Source: Pezicula radicicola (lineage: Eukaryota > Ascomycota > Leotiomycetes > Helotiales > Dermateaceae). Taken from it: a DNA stretch of 64,000 bases. The translations under genes and the position numbers were made by a program. Position 1 is the first letter of the stretch. Every line of letters begins with the position of its first letter. The stretch lies in NCBI GenBank assembly GCA_003008705.1, contig PDUO01000013.1, positions 1,136,702-1,200,701 on the forward strand. The letters run 5' to 3'. The notes beneath the pieces are model-generated. The model saw only the letters and a list, made by a program, of their open reading frames with translations, ran no database searches and was not told the origin of the DNA. Positions 1 through 12,059 of this stretch are shown here, one piece after another.

Positions 1-2904
1 ATGACGCAAGCCGCAAGCGGTTGATGAGCTTTGATGCTTGTAGCCGTTCAATAGTCTCCGACGGTCCGCCGGAAAGGTAATGATGAGGGGAACTTCTTCA
101 ACAATAAGTGATGATGGCAATGCCAGTTGTTACATGCTCGACGCTGCTTCTGTCTCCACAGAATGCGCATCTGAACTCTCAACTGAGAAATAATCATTTG
201 CAATGCGACCGGGTAACTCTGAGACCCATTGCCTGGCACAATCTTTAGCTTTCCATCGGAAGCTTTCCCTTCTGATGATGTATCTGTGCACAAGTGCTTT
301 CTCTTTCCCCCTCGTTCCTGGTCTGCCATCCAATAATTAGCAGTGACTCATCGGTATTATTATTCTGGTACAGCTGGTAGGGCAGTTCAAGTAAAAAGCA
401 TGGATCGACGATCGTGGTCCATCCCTGTCGCCTGGATCGAGATTGTCCATCTCTTGGCATCGACCCCAACAACGATAACCGACACGTTTAATTCGAGCAC
501 TTCGGGGTCCTCATAAATAATACCTTCACCTACACGTTAAGAGATCTGAGCACTACCGAGGTGAAGACTGGAATTATCGATACGCTGATGGAGACAGCAC
601 TAGTCGCAGACCACTAGTTCTATACAAGAGCTGTAGCCGGAGAAGTGCCAATAATCTTGTACCAGCATTGTCTAATAATTCCTGTGCTACTTGCTATTTG
701 CTAACTCCTGATAAGTCCAACTGTCAAATCGTAACCCTTACCCGAATTAGAGCAATGCCCAACAGTGGGTACCATTCTCCTCGTTGGCGATATACTTCTT
801 TGAGAATGCATCATCTGAATTAGGAATTCAGAGAATAAAAATCACGTTACCAATGATCCAACTTTTAAAATTATAGTTCCTGGAGACTTAATGCTAAAAG
901 ATAGACATGATGGTACATGGGAAACAAATGACAACCATCACTTTCGAGTAGCTCATCGGCCTTCAGGTATTAGATGCTACAACATAATCCTTGCAGTAAA
1001 AGTAATACAGGATCAAAGACAAAGTTTCGAAACCTTCACAGATTCTTCTAAATCCTGTCATTTGCCATTCTTATCCCTTACTAAGAAGTCCTGGCTCCGG
1101 AGGTCTGGACTTCTGGACTTTGTCCAATTCTTAACCTTCAACAATACTTACAAGAGTTGACAGTACGTTACCGAAGCTGGGTCTGAGAGTAGCATGGCAA
1201 TGATTGCTTACCATAATTACAAGTTAGGATGAAACCCGGATTCTTTCACGTGTCATTAAATCTCTTGGCTCTGGCATGCTTGCATTGGCTGTCTTGTTGA
1301 CTATTATGAACTTGTGTCAAGTGTAGTTGAGACTGTTGCTATTTCAATGAAGCTTTACATTTGCCGAGTAGTTTCTCCGATTTAGCTCACCGTGAGAGAA
1401 CATCCTGAGTTGCAACTAGTTGACTTCTGCGATTCACAGTCCAATAAATTGCTAGGATATAGCGTACTAAATACTATGGGGAGAACAGCCCTACTACTAT
1501 ATGCTGAGCCCTAGACAGCACTATCTTGGAATGCAAACATCAGCAGACAAATAGAATTGTGGATAATGTTATCTTTTATAAGACAAGTGCTGGTGGGTTC
1601 AGTTTTTGGTAGGCATTATTAATCGGGTTTTGCTAGTTGGACTAGGATTGGTATACGACTCATGTTGCTTCACTTACAGGAAAAGTGGGATGTAGCCACA
1701 TAGTCATCCTTGGCCTTACTGCATAGGAAGAGGCGAACAGTGTCTATATTCTACCCTGCTAACAATAAAAAAATACTTAAATTTATTTGTTTCTAACATT
1801 TTATTTTCTAGACTACACTATTAACAATAGAAACCTTGGGAAACTGTGCTCATACTTTCCTTTGAAGCTTAGCTTGATTAAGCGAAAGACCCTGTCGAAC
1901 TGGTTAAAAGTAAGTGCGGTACTCGAGAAGCTGGGGTTTTAACTTAAATGAATTGGTAAATTTAACTCTCTAAAAGTAGCATCTCTGAATGTAAAAGCTT
2001 TGTGGCACGCTACAAGAGCAACACTTTTGAATGAATTAGTGACTTGTTGACTTAGTTACTTCGAAAAATAATTGTATCTCTTTAAATCGGGATGCCACTG
2101 AGTATTTAACGTCTTCCTAGCTTTACAGACGGTAATAGGGAGCCATAAATAGAGTAAGGCGTCGAACATCTGACGAGTCTCTATGAACAGTCATGTGACC
2201 GCCACCTCTTTCACTACCTTAGGTAGGCTAATTTTAGCACTCTTGCTCTTTATAGATATTCCTAGACTTGTAGCTGCCCCTGCAATGAGTTAATACGAAA
2301 TATACCTAGAATAGGTGTTATATTCTGCGTTCTGTGAAAAGCTACAATGCTGGACAGAAAAACGAAACGACACTCGGGTGTCGTATTTGTGTGTCGCGAA
2401 TATATCGCCTAATTTCCTTGTGTCGATTAGATTGCCAACTTAAAAACACAATGACAAGAAGTTAAAAGACTCGTTCATTAACGTCAGCTTCTGAAATCGT
2501 TATTGAATATATTCACCGAAAAACTCGTATCTGTGGAATGGTGAGCTTCAGGCGGCTTGTGCAAGCCACTCACAGCCTGATGAGGGGATTCTACAATGCC
2601 CAGCGGCTATGTTGTGAGCCTGGTGTTATCATTGGATGATACCAGAAAAATATTCCACCATGTACCACTAATATTCCCGGAAATTTTCTCACCATATTGA
2701 GGCTCTTGTGGCGAAGTAGAATAGACATCTAATCAGCCTCTTCTGCCTTACAGAAAATAAGGCATCGCAGCAGCTAGTAAGGATCACAGCCTACATATTC
2801 CACAATATGAAATTTAGATCTGCTAGAAATTACACCCATATATTACGGGCAAACTGCCCGCATTCCTCCAAAAATTCACCTAGCAAAAAGCCACAATTAA
2901 CTGT
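1..2904. other. Gene-free left flank
   Basis: No gene that I can support. Only short overlapping frames occur, none with a recognisable domain, consistent splice structure or compositional bias. The stretch is moderately AT-rich beyond about 1.5 kb. A small perfect hairpin (GGCTTG-TG-CAAGCC) lies near 2552-2565. Several minus-strand frames overlap at 48-472, but none reads as a known protein; a fragment of a gene running in from outside the window cannot be excluded. Confidence 0.5.
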
Positions 2905-3417
2905 TTGCAAAATCCACCAGCAACGCGCAATATGACGGAGCCACAAAACCCCAGAGTTGGCCGCAGCTCTACTATGAGTACTATCAAGTCTAGCGGTGCT
3001 GCTGTAACTCGTCGAGCCATAAGTTTCATGGTGCAAGCCCGTAACCCGCCGCCAGCTGCTCCGGAAATGAAGGAAATATCGTATCCCACTTACCAGCTAC
3101 CGTGGGAGAAATTCAAGGACTGGCTAGAAAATAGATTTCCAGAGTACAAAGGAACATTCAAAGAGCGTCGAGTAAGTTTTAAACTAAGATATGTAGTCCT
3201 CCACTGATACCAACTCTCTCCAGGTGATTAATGATACCTACATCATCAACATACCAGAAGCGCTAACATCCGTAAGTTGGGGGCGCTTCTTTCTTTGTTG
3301 CTACATGTGACGCTGATAATTCGCGATGGTGGGTAGAAGGATAAGCTGGAAATCAATCGGTTGCTAGATAATTCAGGCAGAGAAGGTCAGCGTCGGGCAG
3401 AGTCAGAGGAGCGCTGA
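2905..3417 (+). CDS. Small hypothetical protein, 131 aa, three exons
   Basis: Family not recognised. Exons 2905-3171, 3224-3271 and 3337-3417 join in frame with GTAAGT donors and CAG/TAG acceptors, giving 131 residues. The N-terminus is basic and Ser/Thr/Pro-rich (to about residue 50). The middle has an aromatic, charged segment (LPWEKFKDWLENRFPEYKG). It is followed by INDTYIINIPEALTS and a charged, helical C-terminus rich in Arg and Glu. No signal peptide or membrane segment is visible. An in-frame ATG at 2932 is an alternative start. It lies about 260 bp upstream of the CorA-like gene on the same strand. Both introns have normal fungal size (52 and 65 nt), which is the main support for a real gene. 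Confidence 0.55.
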
Positions 3418-3675
3418 ATTTGATTGGGTTTGGTTCTACTTGCCACTTATCGTTATCTTGTCTAAATACTTCAGCCCACTGTAAAGCCCCGTTGGACACT
3501 GCCACATGACACATGAAGCCCAGATGTGAGATTCGAGGCGTATTGTTTTGAATCTGCCTAGTAGGCTCTTGCATATTCAGCATACCGGTATTTAAGCTAC
3601 TCAATCAGTCCCATATTGTTTTAGGCAATCCTGAATTGTACCAAAACTCGACATTCATTTTTAAACAACGGAAAA

Positions 3676-5560
3676 ATGGCGGTACTACAAATCCCACCTG
3701 GTTTTCAAGCATCTTATGAGAATCTCGAATCTTATCCAAAAGAACTTGTATACCAGCCATCTTACAGCGGTGCAGCCGAGGATTATCTATCTCGTCTGAA
3801 CATTGCGGCACCGAAACTTTTCACCAACGACCCGGAAAATGTGTTGGTTCCATTTCGCGACCTTCAACCCACGGGACAAGGTAAGGAGTTACTGAAATCT
3901 TGGTTCCGTAATACTAATGTTCCTAGGCTTTGTCAAACAGAATATGCTCGATGATGCGACCTTGAAACAATGGTTAGGAGATCTGTCTCAAAAAGCACCA
4001 AACGATCCAAATGGCAGTGTTACAGGCCCAATAGCCACAAAAAGAGATCCAATGTGCCGGTTCATGTAAGTTTGAACTTTATGAGGTAAAATTTCATGTT
4101 TTCTGAACTTACGATTAATGATATATATAGATTCCTGTACTCGGGAAACTCACGAAAGCCATTGAACCTCACCCGCACAATGCTCGTTCGAATTCTCACA
4201 TACCATCAAGTAATGCCAATTTATCTTGACTTTGTAGCTGTCTTCGGCGCGCAGACCCATTTGAGAGATTTGAGATTCAGTGGATTCAGAGAACAATGTC
4301 TCATATCAAGTCCAACTCGTGGACCTGCAGTGCCGGAGTTAGGAAGAAGCGGTCGCCAAATACAGCTTTGCTACAACCTAAAAGCAGCAAATTGTAAAAG
4401 CTATGAGGCAACGCTCAATGACAAGGAATGGTCCATCAGACAAGCAGCATTCCATCATCAATTTGATGTAGTGTTTGGAACAACACTCTGGATCGTCGCC
4501 AAAGGTGATTTTTCACTGAAAGCTCGAATAGAGAGCATGAATGGACCAAGGGGGAAGCCTGAAGATAAAGATTTTTCGACACCGGAGCTTTGTTTCAAGA
4601 ATACACTGTCGGTTCACTTACTCTATTGTTATTGGGCTACTGAAGAGTGGAGGTGGTACATCCAGTATCTTGAAGAAATCGTAGAAGACTTGGTGAGTGA
4701 TTAGGCTCCTTATTGATGGATGGTGATTACCTCGAGCTAATCTAAGAATATAGACTGGACCAGCACTCCATGGAACCCGTCAAAGAAGCAATGAGAGATA
4801 TAAATATACCCCTGAACATGTTCTGAAGGTTCAGGATTATGAAGACAAAACAAACCAAGCTATTATGATACTAGAAGCAAACGTGAATATAATGGTATCC
4901 CTCCGGAAGTGTTACGAGCGTCTGGTGGCCAATACGGATTTTCCGACATGGAAATCAACTTGTGTTGGAGCTATTACCACGTTTACTGACCACCTAAACG
5001 ATATGATATCTGATTCAGAGATGCAAATATCAAGAGCAAAGCTTCTTGTTCAACTTATCGGAGATAGAAAAAATCTCGTATGGATCCTACCTCCACCTTC
5101 GGTGGTCTTGTCACTTTTTCTCACAATATTTCTAGGTTCGAGAGCATCTTCAGAGTCAAGCTACAGAGAAAATGGCAGACTTGGCAATAAGCAATTATAG
5201 AGAAGCCATCGCTATGCGTATCATCACCGTCGTTACTCTGATATATCTACCAGCAACGTTTGTCTCAGTAAGTCTCTTTAACGAAGTTCAAGCTAAAAAA
5301 TACTGACCTTTCTCTATACATTCTTCAGTACAGATATAATCAAATATCAAAATCAAAGTGATGATGATCCTTTGACTAGTGGCAACACTTCATTTCAAGG
5401 ATCTTTCTCCATGATTGCTCTTGTTAGATGGTTTGAGGTGACACTGCCATTGACAGCAATCACACTTGCTGTCGGTTACTACTTCTATAGGAGGGCGAGG
5501 GAACAGTCAAAAGATGAAGTACTTCCATTGTTCTATACAGACTCCAAGAGTGGCCCTTGA
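3676..5560 (+). CDS. CorA-like transporter-domain protein, last splice site suspect
   Basis: Resembles the fungal CorA-like membrane proteins that carry a long soluble N-terminal region and two C-terminal transmembrane helices; transport of Mg2+ or another ion is family inference only. Exons: 3676-3880, 3927-4065, 4131-4692, 4754-5077, 5136-5267 and a last exon best read from 5318 to 5560, giving about 534 aa. Family-like blocks include LTYHQVMPIYLDFVAVFGAQ and a helical stretch before the first membrane helix (MRIITVVTLIYLPATFVS). The second helix is IRW-like (ALVRWFEVTLPLTAITLAVG), followed by a short cytosolic tail. The family continuation TFFSTDIIKYQ lies in frame from 5318, but no AG precedes it: the expected acceptor is AT at 5316-5317. 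Use of the next AG (5326-5327) shifts frame and stops at 5358-5360, removing the second helix. So the gene is intact except for one splice site, and may be damaged. Confidence 0.75.
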
Positions 5561-7018
5561 AATTGAATCCTAAGCTCAAATATATTCTGGGCTGTTGAAA
5601 AGTTTTTCTTGAACACCACAAGTTACAGGGTTTTTGTTGAAAGCTATATGAATGACAAAATTGAGAGTGAGGATATAAGAGCAAGGTATTGAATTGGGAC
5701 TTGGGATGGAGAATATTCCACAGGGAAGAAGATGTTGGGATCGACTGATTCGAGGTCAACAAGATCGTGGCGCTAGGGGCCTCACCACGAGAGCGTTTTC
5801 TTTTTGTTCGGGGCCTTGCTAGCATAAATCTCTTGGATATGTTTCTTATTTAGTTTTTGCACAGTATATCAGAAAGATGATTTGGAATTTGGGATAGGTT
5901 GAATATTATGTTCCTCTGACTTAGCGGTTTCAACATCAATAGCGTGTCATACTTAATTGAAAGGCCGAAGGCGCCAAATTAAATCCGCTTTCATGGTTTC
6001 ATGGTCTTTAGAAGTGTTTTGTTGATCTATACCGACTCCGAGACGAATGGCTTAATTCATAAATTCATGACTTTAGATAGATACTCACTTGATCTTAGTA
6101 ACTTGACTTGCATAATTCGTTATAGTTCACCCACGGATTAATAAATTTAAGAAATTCATAAACTCGTCGGCACAGTCTACTATTGAATTTGAAGGCGGCT
6201 CTTTCTTTTCAAGTTTGCGAATTGTTCCTTCGCCTTAGGCTATTCCAAAGGACTTGAACTATATTATCAAGAGTTCATAAACTAGCCCAATACTTTCTAT
6301 CTTCACTCCAAACCGACTTTTATGGTACTATCTTGGATACGTTCTGACTTAGTGCCCACGACTATAAAAATTCACAAGCAATGTCTTGACTGTGTTCATT
6401 GTTCGCATTGTGTTTCATCCGTAGGAGAGTTCATGGAGTACCGGGTACCTGGACTAATGAGAGACACAATTAGAACAAACTTTGATTGCCGTTTTTAGTG
6501 AAGATCCCCTGCTGTCGATGCCGTTTGAAAGCTACAGCAATTGTGGGGTTTTATCAAATGTCAGTTATAACTTATGCCCTTTTAGACGAGTCACTTATAG
6601 AGACACTGTAAACTTCTACGCAGAAGAGAAGTACGTTACCAGAACTCCAAGGAATTGTTACTAGCTTAAAAATTAGAGAAGCAAATGTGAGGCCAGGATA
6701 TTGCGAAACAGAGATGATAGCCCCGACCTGTGCGACATAGGGCCCCGCCAATTCAAGCCCAGCCTTCTCTGTCATATTACGCCCTGATGCGCCCGCAAAC
6801 CAGCTTCTCTTGAACAACACACACAAACCAGCCTCATCGACAAACATTTTATTTGTGACAAACCCATCTCAAGACCAAATCAACCATCGCAGGAGCTCCG
6901 AGTTGATACGATCGCCAACTGTACGCGCCGAATCTGCAACTTAGTTCCCACAAGGATTGCTCTATTGGTACCCTTGAACAGCACACTGAGGTTATCTACC
7001 CAACAACACCACATCATC
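5561..7018. other. Intergenic, no gene seen
   Basis: AT-rich spacer between the CorA-like and kinase-vWA genes. Short frames only, without domain or splice support. The last ~200 bp, with CA-rich runs, is presumably the leader and promoter of the kinase-vWA gene. Confidence 0.5.
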
Positions 7019-10000
7019 ATGGCATCTCATAGCCCAGTCAATACCGATGACAACCCAACCATACAAGAGTTCCACGATGTCCTCCAGGGTTTCACTATGC
7101 TCGCAGCATGCGGCCGTCAATACATCCGAGTCGGGGAGCTAACAAAGTGGCTAAGAAGCAAACGCCCGAACGATGCAAAGACTCGAATTGAACATCTCCT
7201 GAAATGGACATATCGTGAGAAACAATTCCCGCCAAGGTCCTTAAGTCGCGTATCATCTGGCGACGGCTGCTGCCTTTTGGTATTTAGCATACTCCTAGTT
7301 CTCGGCTATGAAGAGCATATGGAACGTTTCCAGGGGCATGGCATACACGACCAATACCTCCCTGTGGAGTTGCCCACGCTACAAAGCTGTCTCAGGTCAT
7401 TGCCAAACTGCCAGGATATAGCTAATAGATTCTACGAGACACAGTGGAGCTTCTGCCCGGTGAAGTTGGAACTTTGGCTGGACCGCAATTTCCAACAGGA
7501 GTATATCTTACCGTTCAAAAAAGAAAAGATAACAGATAAAGGTGGGACCGCAACACTTTGGCAGATTGAAGTGTTGGAGGAGTTTGTAGGAAGTACTTTA
7601 CGAAGCCGCGTGAAAGAAGCGAGATATGAGAGCAAGTCCGACAACCTGGGTTGGGTAAGACGTCTTTTATCAATTATCCTATAGCCTTTCACTATTTTCA
7701 TATAGCTTCAAATGCTCACACCTACTTCAGCGTTATCAATTCGCATTAAAGTCCTTCGAGCAAAGTCAAAGCCAAAACTACAACCAGGAAAAGCAAGCAT
7801 TCGATGGACTTCAAAATAACAACGGCATGGTTCAATCTCTTGCCAATTACAGTTACGAATCATCTCCACGCTATCAACGCTCGCAGGCACACGAGAGACA
7901 ACAGAGGAATGAGTTTAGCTACCACATTTTGTTGGAGTTCGGAGATCTTGATCTGGATGATTATTTCAAGTCGCGGCACCCACCAGTGCTGCAAACTGAA
8001 GTGAAAGCTCTTTGGACTGACATATTCGAGGTTGGAAGTACTGTCAAAGATATCCATAAACTGAAACCTGGTGATGGCGAAGAGTTTTATGGGCATGTTC
8101 TTCTCAATCTGTAAAAGAAAATATCCTAACAGACTACTTAGGTGGCATGCGGACATCAAGCCTGACAACATCCTAAGTATACAAGGAAAGTTCAAATTAG
8201 CAGATCCAGGGTTTGCTTTATTTGTCAAGAAAAATTCGAGCGAGGAATTTCCTATGGGCAAAATTCGTGGAGGCACTGAAACATACGGTAACTGAAACCT
8301 TATCAGCAACATCCGCTATTATTTAGCTAACTCCACCTCTAACAGGCGCGCCCGAGATTAAAAGATGCTCGAGCCATGCCGTCTCCCAATCTATCGATAT
8401 ATGGTCTCTAGGCTGCGTCTTTTCTTTAGTTGCAACTTGGGTTGTCCTTGGCTACCAAGGAATCTGCGAGTTTAACAAAGTACGAGAAAGAGCTATTAAA
8501 AGAATCTTCGAGGAAGAACAACATTCCGATGCCCATCAATCAGAGGGTTCGCGTGACGAACCAGTTCTAGGTCTAGGCCTTGGTGACCATTTTCATGATG
8601 GACATCGTGTTCTTCCTGAGGTTACAAGCTGGCACCAGTACTTACGTAGTGCTGTTCGCAAGAGTGACCACTTAACCAGTCGTGTTCTCGACTTAGTCGA
8701 CATGTCGATGCTGTGTCCCTATCCTACAGATCGGCTAAACGCTGTTGAACTTTGCAAAAAGTTAAAAGAGGTCTCAGATGAAGATGTCGTGGACCCTGAC
8801 GAAGCGCCATTGAACTTGCCGACCATTATCAAGGAGACTTTGTTAGATTTCGATAACGATACCCACTCGCTTCTGGCCCTACCAACTTCTATTGAACGGC
8901 CAGGAAAATCAAATCTCTACGTTCCGCCACGGCTTAAAACAACACATCGCTCTGGGCTTCTCAACGATGAGTTAGATCGCAATCCAGCTCCTAGTGAAAG
9001 TTTCGATTCGGGCATTAATACTTCCCCGGAATCAAAACATTCTCATAGAGATATACCGACAAGGATTCTACCAATAAACGCAGATTACTTCTCTACTAGA
9101 GACCGATCAACTACATGGACCGCGCTCCGCAGAGCTCCACGAATAAGATCCTCAGTCACCATTCCTGCTCAAAATGTCTGGCAAGCGCAAGAGCAGATCC
9201 AGGCAAGAGAAGCAGGCAATTGGAGGAAGAGCACAAGGAAGGATTCTCTAATGAGCAGGTATTTTTACAATAGAGATCTGGTAAGGACTTTTTGAATAGT
9301 TGAATTTATGTCCTTGAACGTGTACTAATGCTTCTACAGATGTTCCTCGTCGACAACGCTGAAAGTATGCAACCCTACTGGTTTGAGGCGAAGTACTTAC
9401 TGGAGACTCTTGTATTGAAAGCGATTGGACAAGACGAAAACGGCATGGATCTTGCCTTTACGACCGGCTCTGTGCGTCTAAATAACCAGAAAAAGGCAAC
9501 GAAATTTGGAGACGCCATGAACGATCCTGACGCAAAACCAGCCAATGGAGTTAACACCGACATTAGAAAGCCACTAGGCAGTATATTTCGGTCGTATCTC
9601 GAACAGTTCGAGAATTCGAAGAAATTCGCACACAAAACGCAAGTCAAGGACCTTACTATTATCGTCCTCACAGATGGCAAATGGTCAGGGATTAGTGAAA
9701 GGGAGCAGCACAGTTCTTTGAACCGCCAAATTGCTGATTTTGTGATGCAAATCGAACAACTGACCCGTGGTGTCTCTAAACGCCCCGTGAGTATTGAGTT
9801 TGTCCAATTTGGCAATGACCCTGAAGCAAGTTGGCGACTTCGGCGTCTAGACAACAATCTTACAGGCACAGAAGACAACGGTGATATTCCGTATGTACCT
9901 ACTATATATTACTATGTTCGACTAAACACGGAAACTAACTGAACATTGTTAGGGATGTTATTGACACGGAGCCCTCTTCTGGGAACGTTAACAAGATGCT

Positions 10001-10124
10001 TCTTGGAAGCTTTGTGGACGAGTTTGACAACGACGGTGATGAAGATGAAGATGACAAAACAATAACGCAATCTCCTCAAGGATACACGGATATGGGGAGC
10101 GAAAGTAGAATGCCCATCGCATAG
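7019..10124 (+). CDS. Protein kinase fused to a C-terminal vWA domain, 933 aa
   Basis: Six exons: 7019-7654, 7731-8092, 8142-8287, 8346-9280, 9340-9890, 9953-10124. Residues 1-180 are an unassigned, mostly helical N-terminal region. A degenerate glycine loop (DKGGTATLWQIEV) is followed by the VAIK-like lysine (FALK, K219), the catalytic HAD in WHADIKPDNIL (D337, N342), DPG in place of DFG (D354), GGTETYGAPE (activation segment) and DIWSLGCVFS. A ~200-aa Ser/Pro-rich, basic linker leads to a vWA domain from about 694: FLVDNAESM (MIDAS-like DxAxS), TDIRKPL and LTDGKWSG. The tail is acidic. Likely a cytosolic Ser/Thr kinase with a metal-dependent adhesion-type interaction module; substrate unknown. 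The start at 7019 was preferred over 6965 because of its position after a CA-rich leader. One intron (8093-8141) appears to have a GC donor. Confidence 0.85.
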
Positions 10125-11392
10125 CCTATCTCTCCAATACCGCAATCACCAAACCCCAGTCTTCCCAACATGAGCATGTACGGCGTACCTAGCTGGATAA
10201 TATGAAAGGGCAATGACATCAGGAGTTTGAAGGCAATCTATAGATACTGTACCTTGTGTAAACTGATTATGCTCGAATAAGTGCAATATGACAACACATT
10301 GTTGCGCTGAGAAGATGATCTGTCAAAATATATCCCAAATCAAAAGACGACTAATGCTAGTACACATATACGACCATCTATCAACATAATCCAACCATTA
10401 ATTCACAACGTGCAGAATTCTCCGGAGTGAAGTTTGTCCCTGTATCTTCGCTTAAGACCAATTGCAATACTTGACTTTCAGCGTAGAAGGCTCTAGACTT
10501 ACCGGTGCGATGGAATAGATGCATATTCGTATTCTATTTCCATGTGAATTTCTGAATGAAATACAAGAATTGCGAGTACAAGCACTACTCTCCTCGCTTA
10601 AAACATCAAAACCTTCCACCCCAGGTTCACCCAGCTGACTCGGAAATCATCGCATCACAAGACAACCCGACTCTATAATCCTCGAGAGTTTGGCCGATTT
10701 TAAGAATCACTGGGAATGTCAAGAATCGGCATTTCAAAAGAAAACACACAAGGTGTCATCAAACAAGAGTACCGGTTATTACTCGGGGACCAAAAACTAA
10801 GCGATGGCATCTCTAAAAAACCAGGCTAGTCCCAAATAAGTATCCTCTACGCATCCGCGCCATCCAACAATCATTCTTACATTAGCACACACAATTTGCA
10901 TAACTCCTCATTTCTACAGAACCTTCCCGAAATCCGAGGTCAGAATTGACAGAAAACGCTGACGAGTACAGTGGTATGAAAGTTTTCCGCAGCAGCTGCA
11001 AGCCTGCAACACAGAACTAGAAGCTCCACTGGCACGTCAAAAGTTGGCGGTTGTAATTGACTGGTAATTGCCGAGAGCAAGGCTCAGCCCACTGGAGATC
11101 ACACCGTACCGTGAGTGTTGGGAGTCAGGAGGGGGGAAATGACATCATCGTAGACTTGTTCTCAAGTATTAAAGGACTCAGATGGTCTTCCATGAATTTA
11201 TATCATATCATCAACCACATTCATCTCTTCAATACAAAAGACCATAACCTTCCACAATCAACTACATACCTCACTTCAATCAACGTCTAAACCCCACTCA
11301 TCTCATCAAACAAAAAACTACTTCCAATCTCCCAAACTCACTCACTCACACCACCAAACCCACCAAAACCAACCTCATCAACAACAACAAAA
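10125..11392. other. Intergenic and leader of the 71-aa gene
   Basis: No coding frame with support. The distal ~170 bp (about 11220-11392) is strongly C/A/T-rich and poor in G, ending in CAACAACAACAAAA just before an ATG, which looks like a fungal promoter/5' leader. Confidence 0.5.
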
Positions 11393-11608
11393 ATGTTCGC
11401 CTCCCGCTTCCAAGAATCCCTTCTCATGGATGCTCTCGAGTCCAGCACATCTCACACCTCACAATCAGGTTCAAAACCCAAACACCGAGCTTCAAAATCT
11501 CATGAATGGCCTACCTCCGAAGGAAACGCGGTTAAATCTCAAAGACCATCGTCCTTAGCTCGCCAATATACTACTTATCTTCCTAGTGGTAGACCACTGT
11601 CTCAGTAG
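11393..11608 (+). CDS. Orphan small protein, 71 aa, single exon
   Basis: Not recognised. The frame begins MFASRFQESLLMDALESS and continues as a polar, Ser/Thr/Lys-rich chain (SKPKHRASKSHEW, SLARQYTTYLPSGRP). There is no signal peptide, membrane helix or cysteine. Support comes from context rather than homology: the ATG follows a long CA/CT-rich leader with an A-rich Kozak region, typical of expressed fungal genes, and nothing else in the neighbourhood explains that leader. The protein looks intrinsically disordered after residue 20. It faces the HIS5 gene tail to tail. Confidence 0.55.
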   Translation: MFASRFQESLLMDALESSTSHTSQSGSKPKHRASKSHEWPTSEGNAVKSQRPSSLARQYTTYLPSGRPLSQ

Positions 11609-12059
11609 GCGCCTCTGGATAAAAGTCTGGTCTTAGAAAGATGTTGGATGTATGCGTGCGCCGGTAAACTTTGGGGGTGATAAGTTACTGTTCGCATGGC
11701 GATAGGAATCTAAGTATTGGATGCTATAGAGGTGCTGGATACTTGTACGTGTAGTTTTGGATGCAGATGGAGGCTGCAGATTATGAATGTGCGATGAAGA
11801 TTTATGTGTAATTATGCGGCAGAAGTAGTTTGTAGGATTAGAGGTGCTTAGTGGAGAACTTGGCTTTGTTTTGTTATGACTTAATGAATAAATGAAAATT
11901 CATAGAAATAGATTGGATCATGGCTATTTTCTAATTACGTGATGAACAACTTCATAGCAGAAGTGCAACTATGGAAATACTTTTCTAAGTCTAAAAGCAA
12001 TGTGTCATCTAGAATTACAAAAACTTTTGTTCAGAGAGAATGAAGGACGATCTATTTTT
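11609..12059. other. Convergent 3' spacer
   Basis: AT-rich 451-bp region between the stop codons of the 71-aa gene and HIS5. It should hold both 3' ends and polyadenylation sites; no other feature seen. Confidence 0.5.

Noticed and set aside
48..472. Three overlapping minus-strand frames at the left edge
   Set aside because: No domain, no consistent splice model and mutually overlapping frames; could be a gene fragment but cannot be supported.
3353..3604. 83-codon minus-strand frame
   Set aside because: Overlaps the third exon and 3' region of the small plus-strand gene whose splice structure is more convincing; no recognisable domain.
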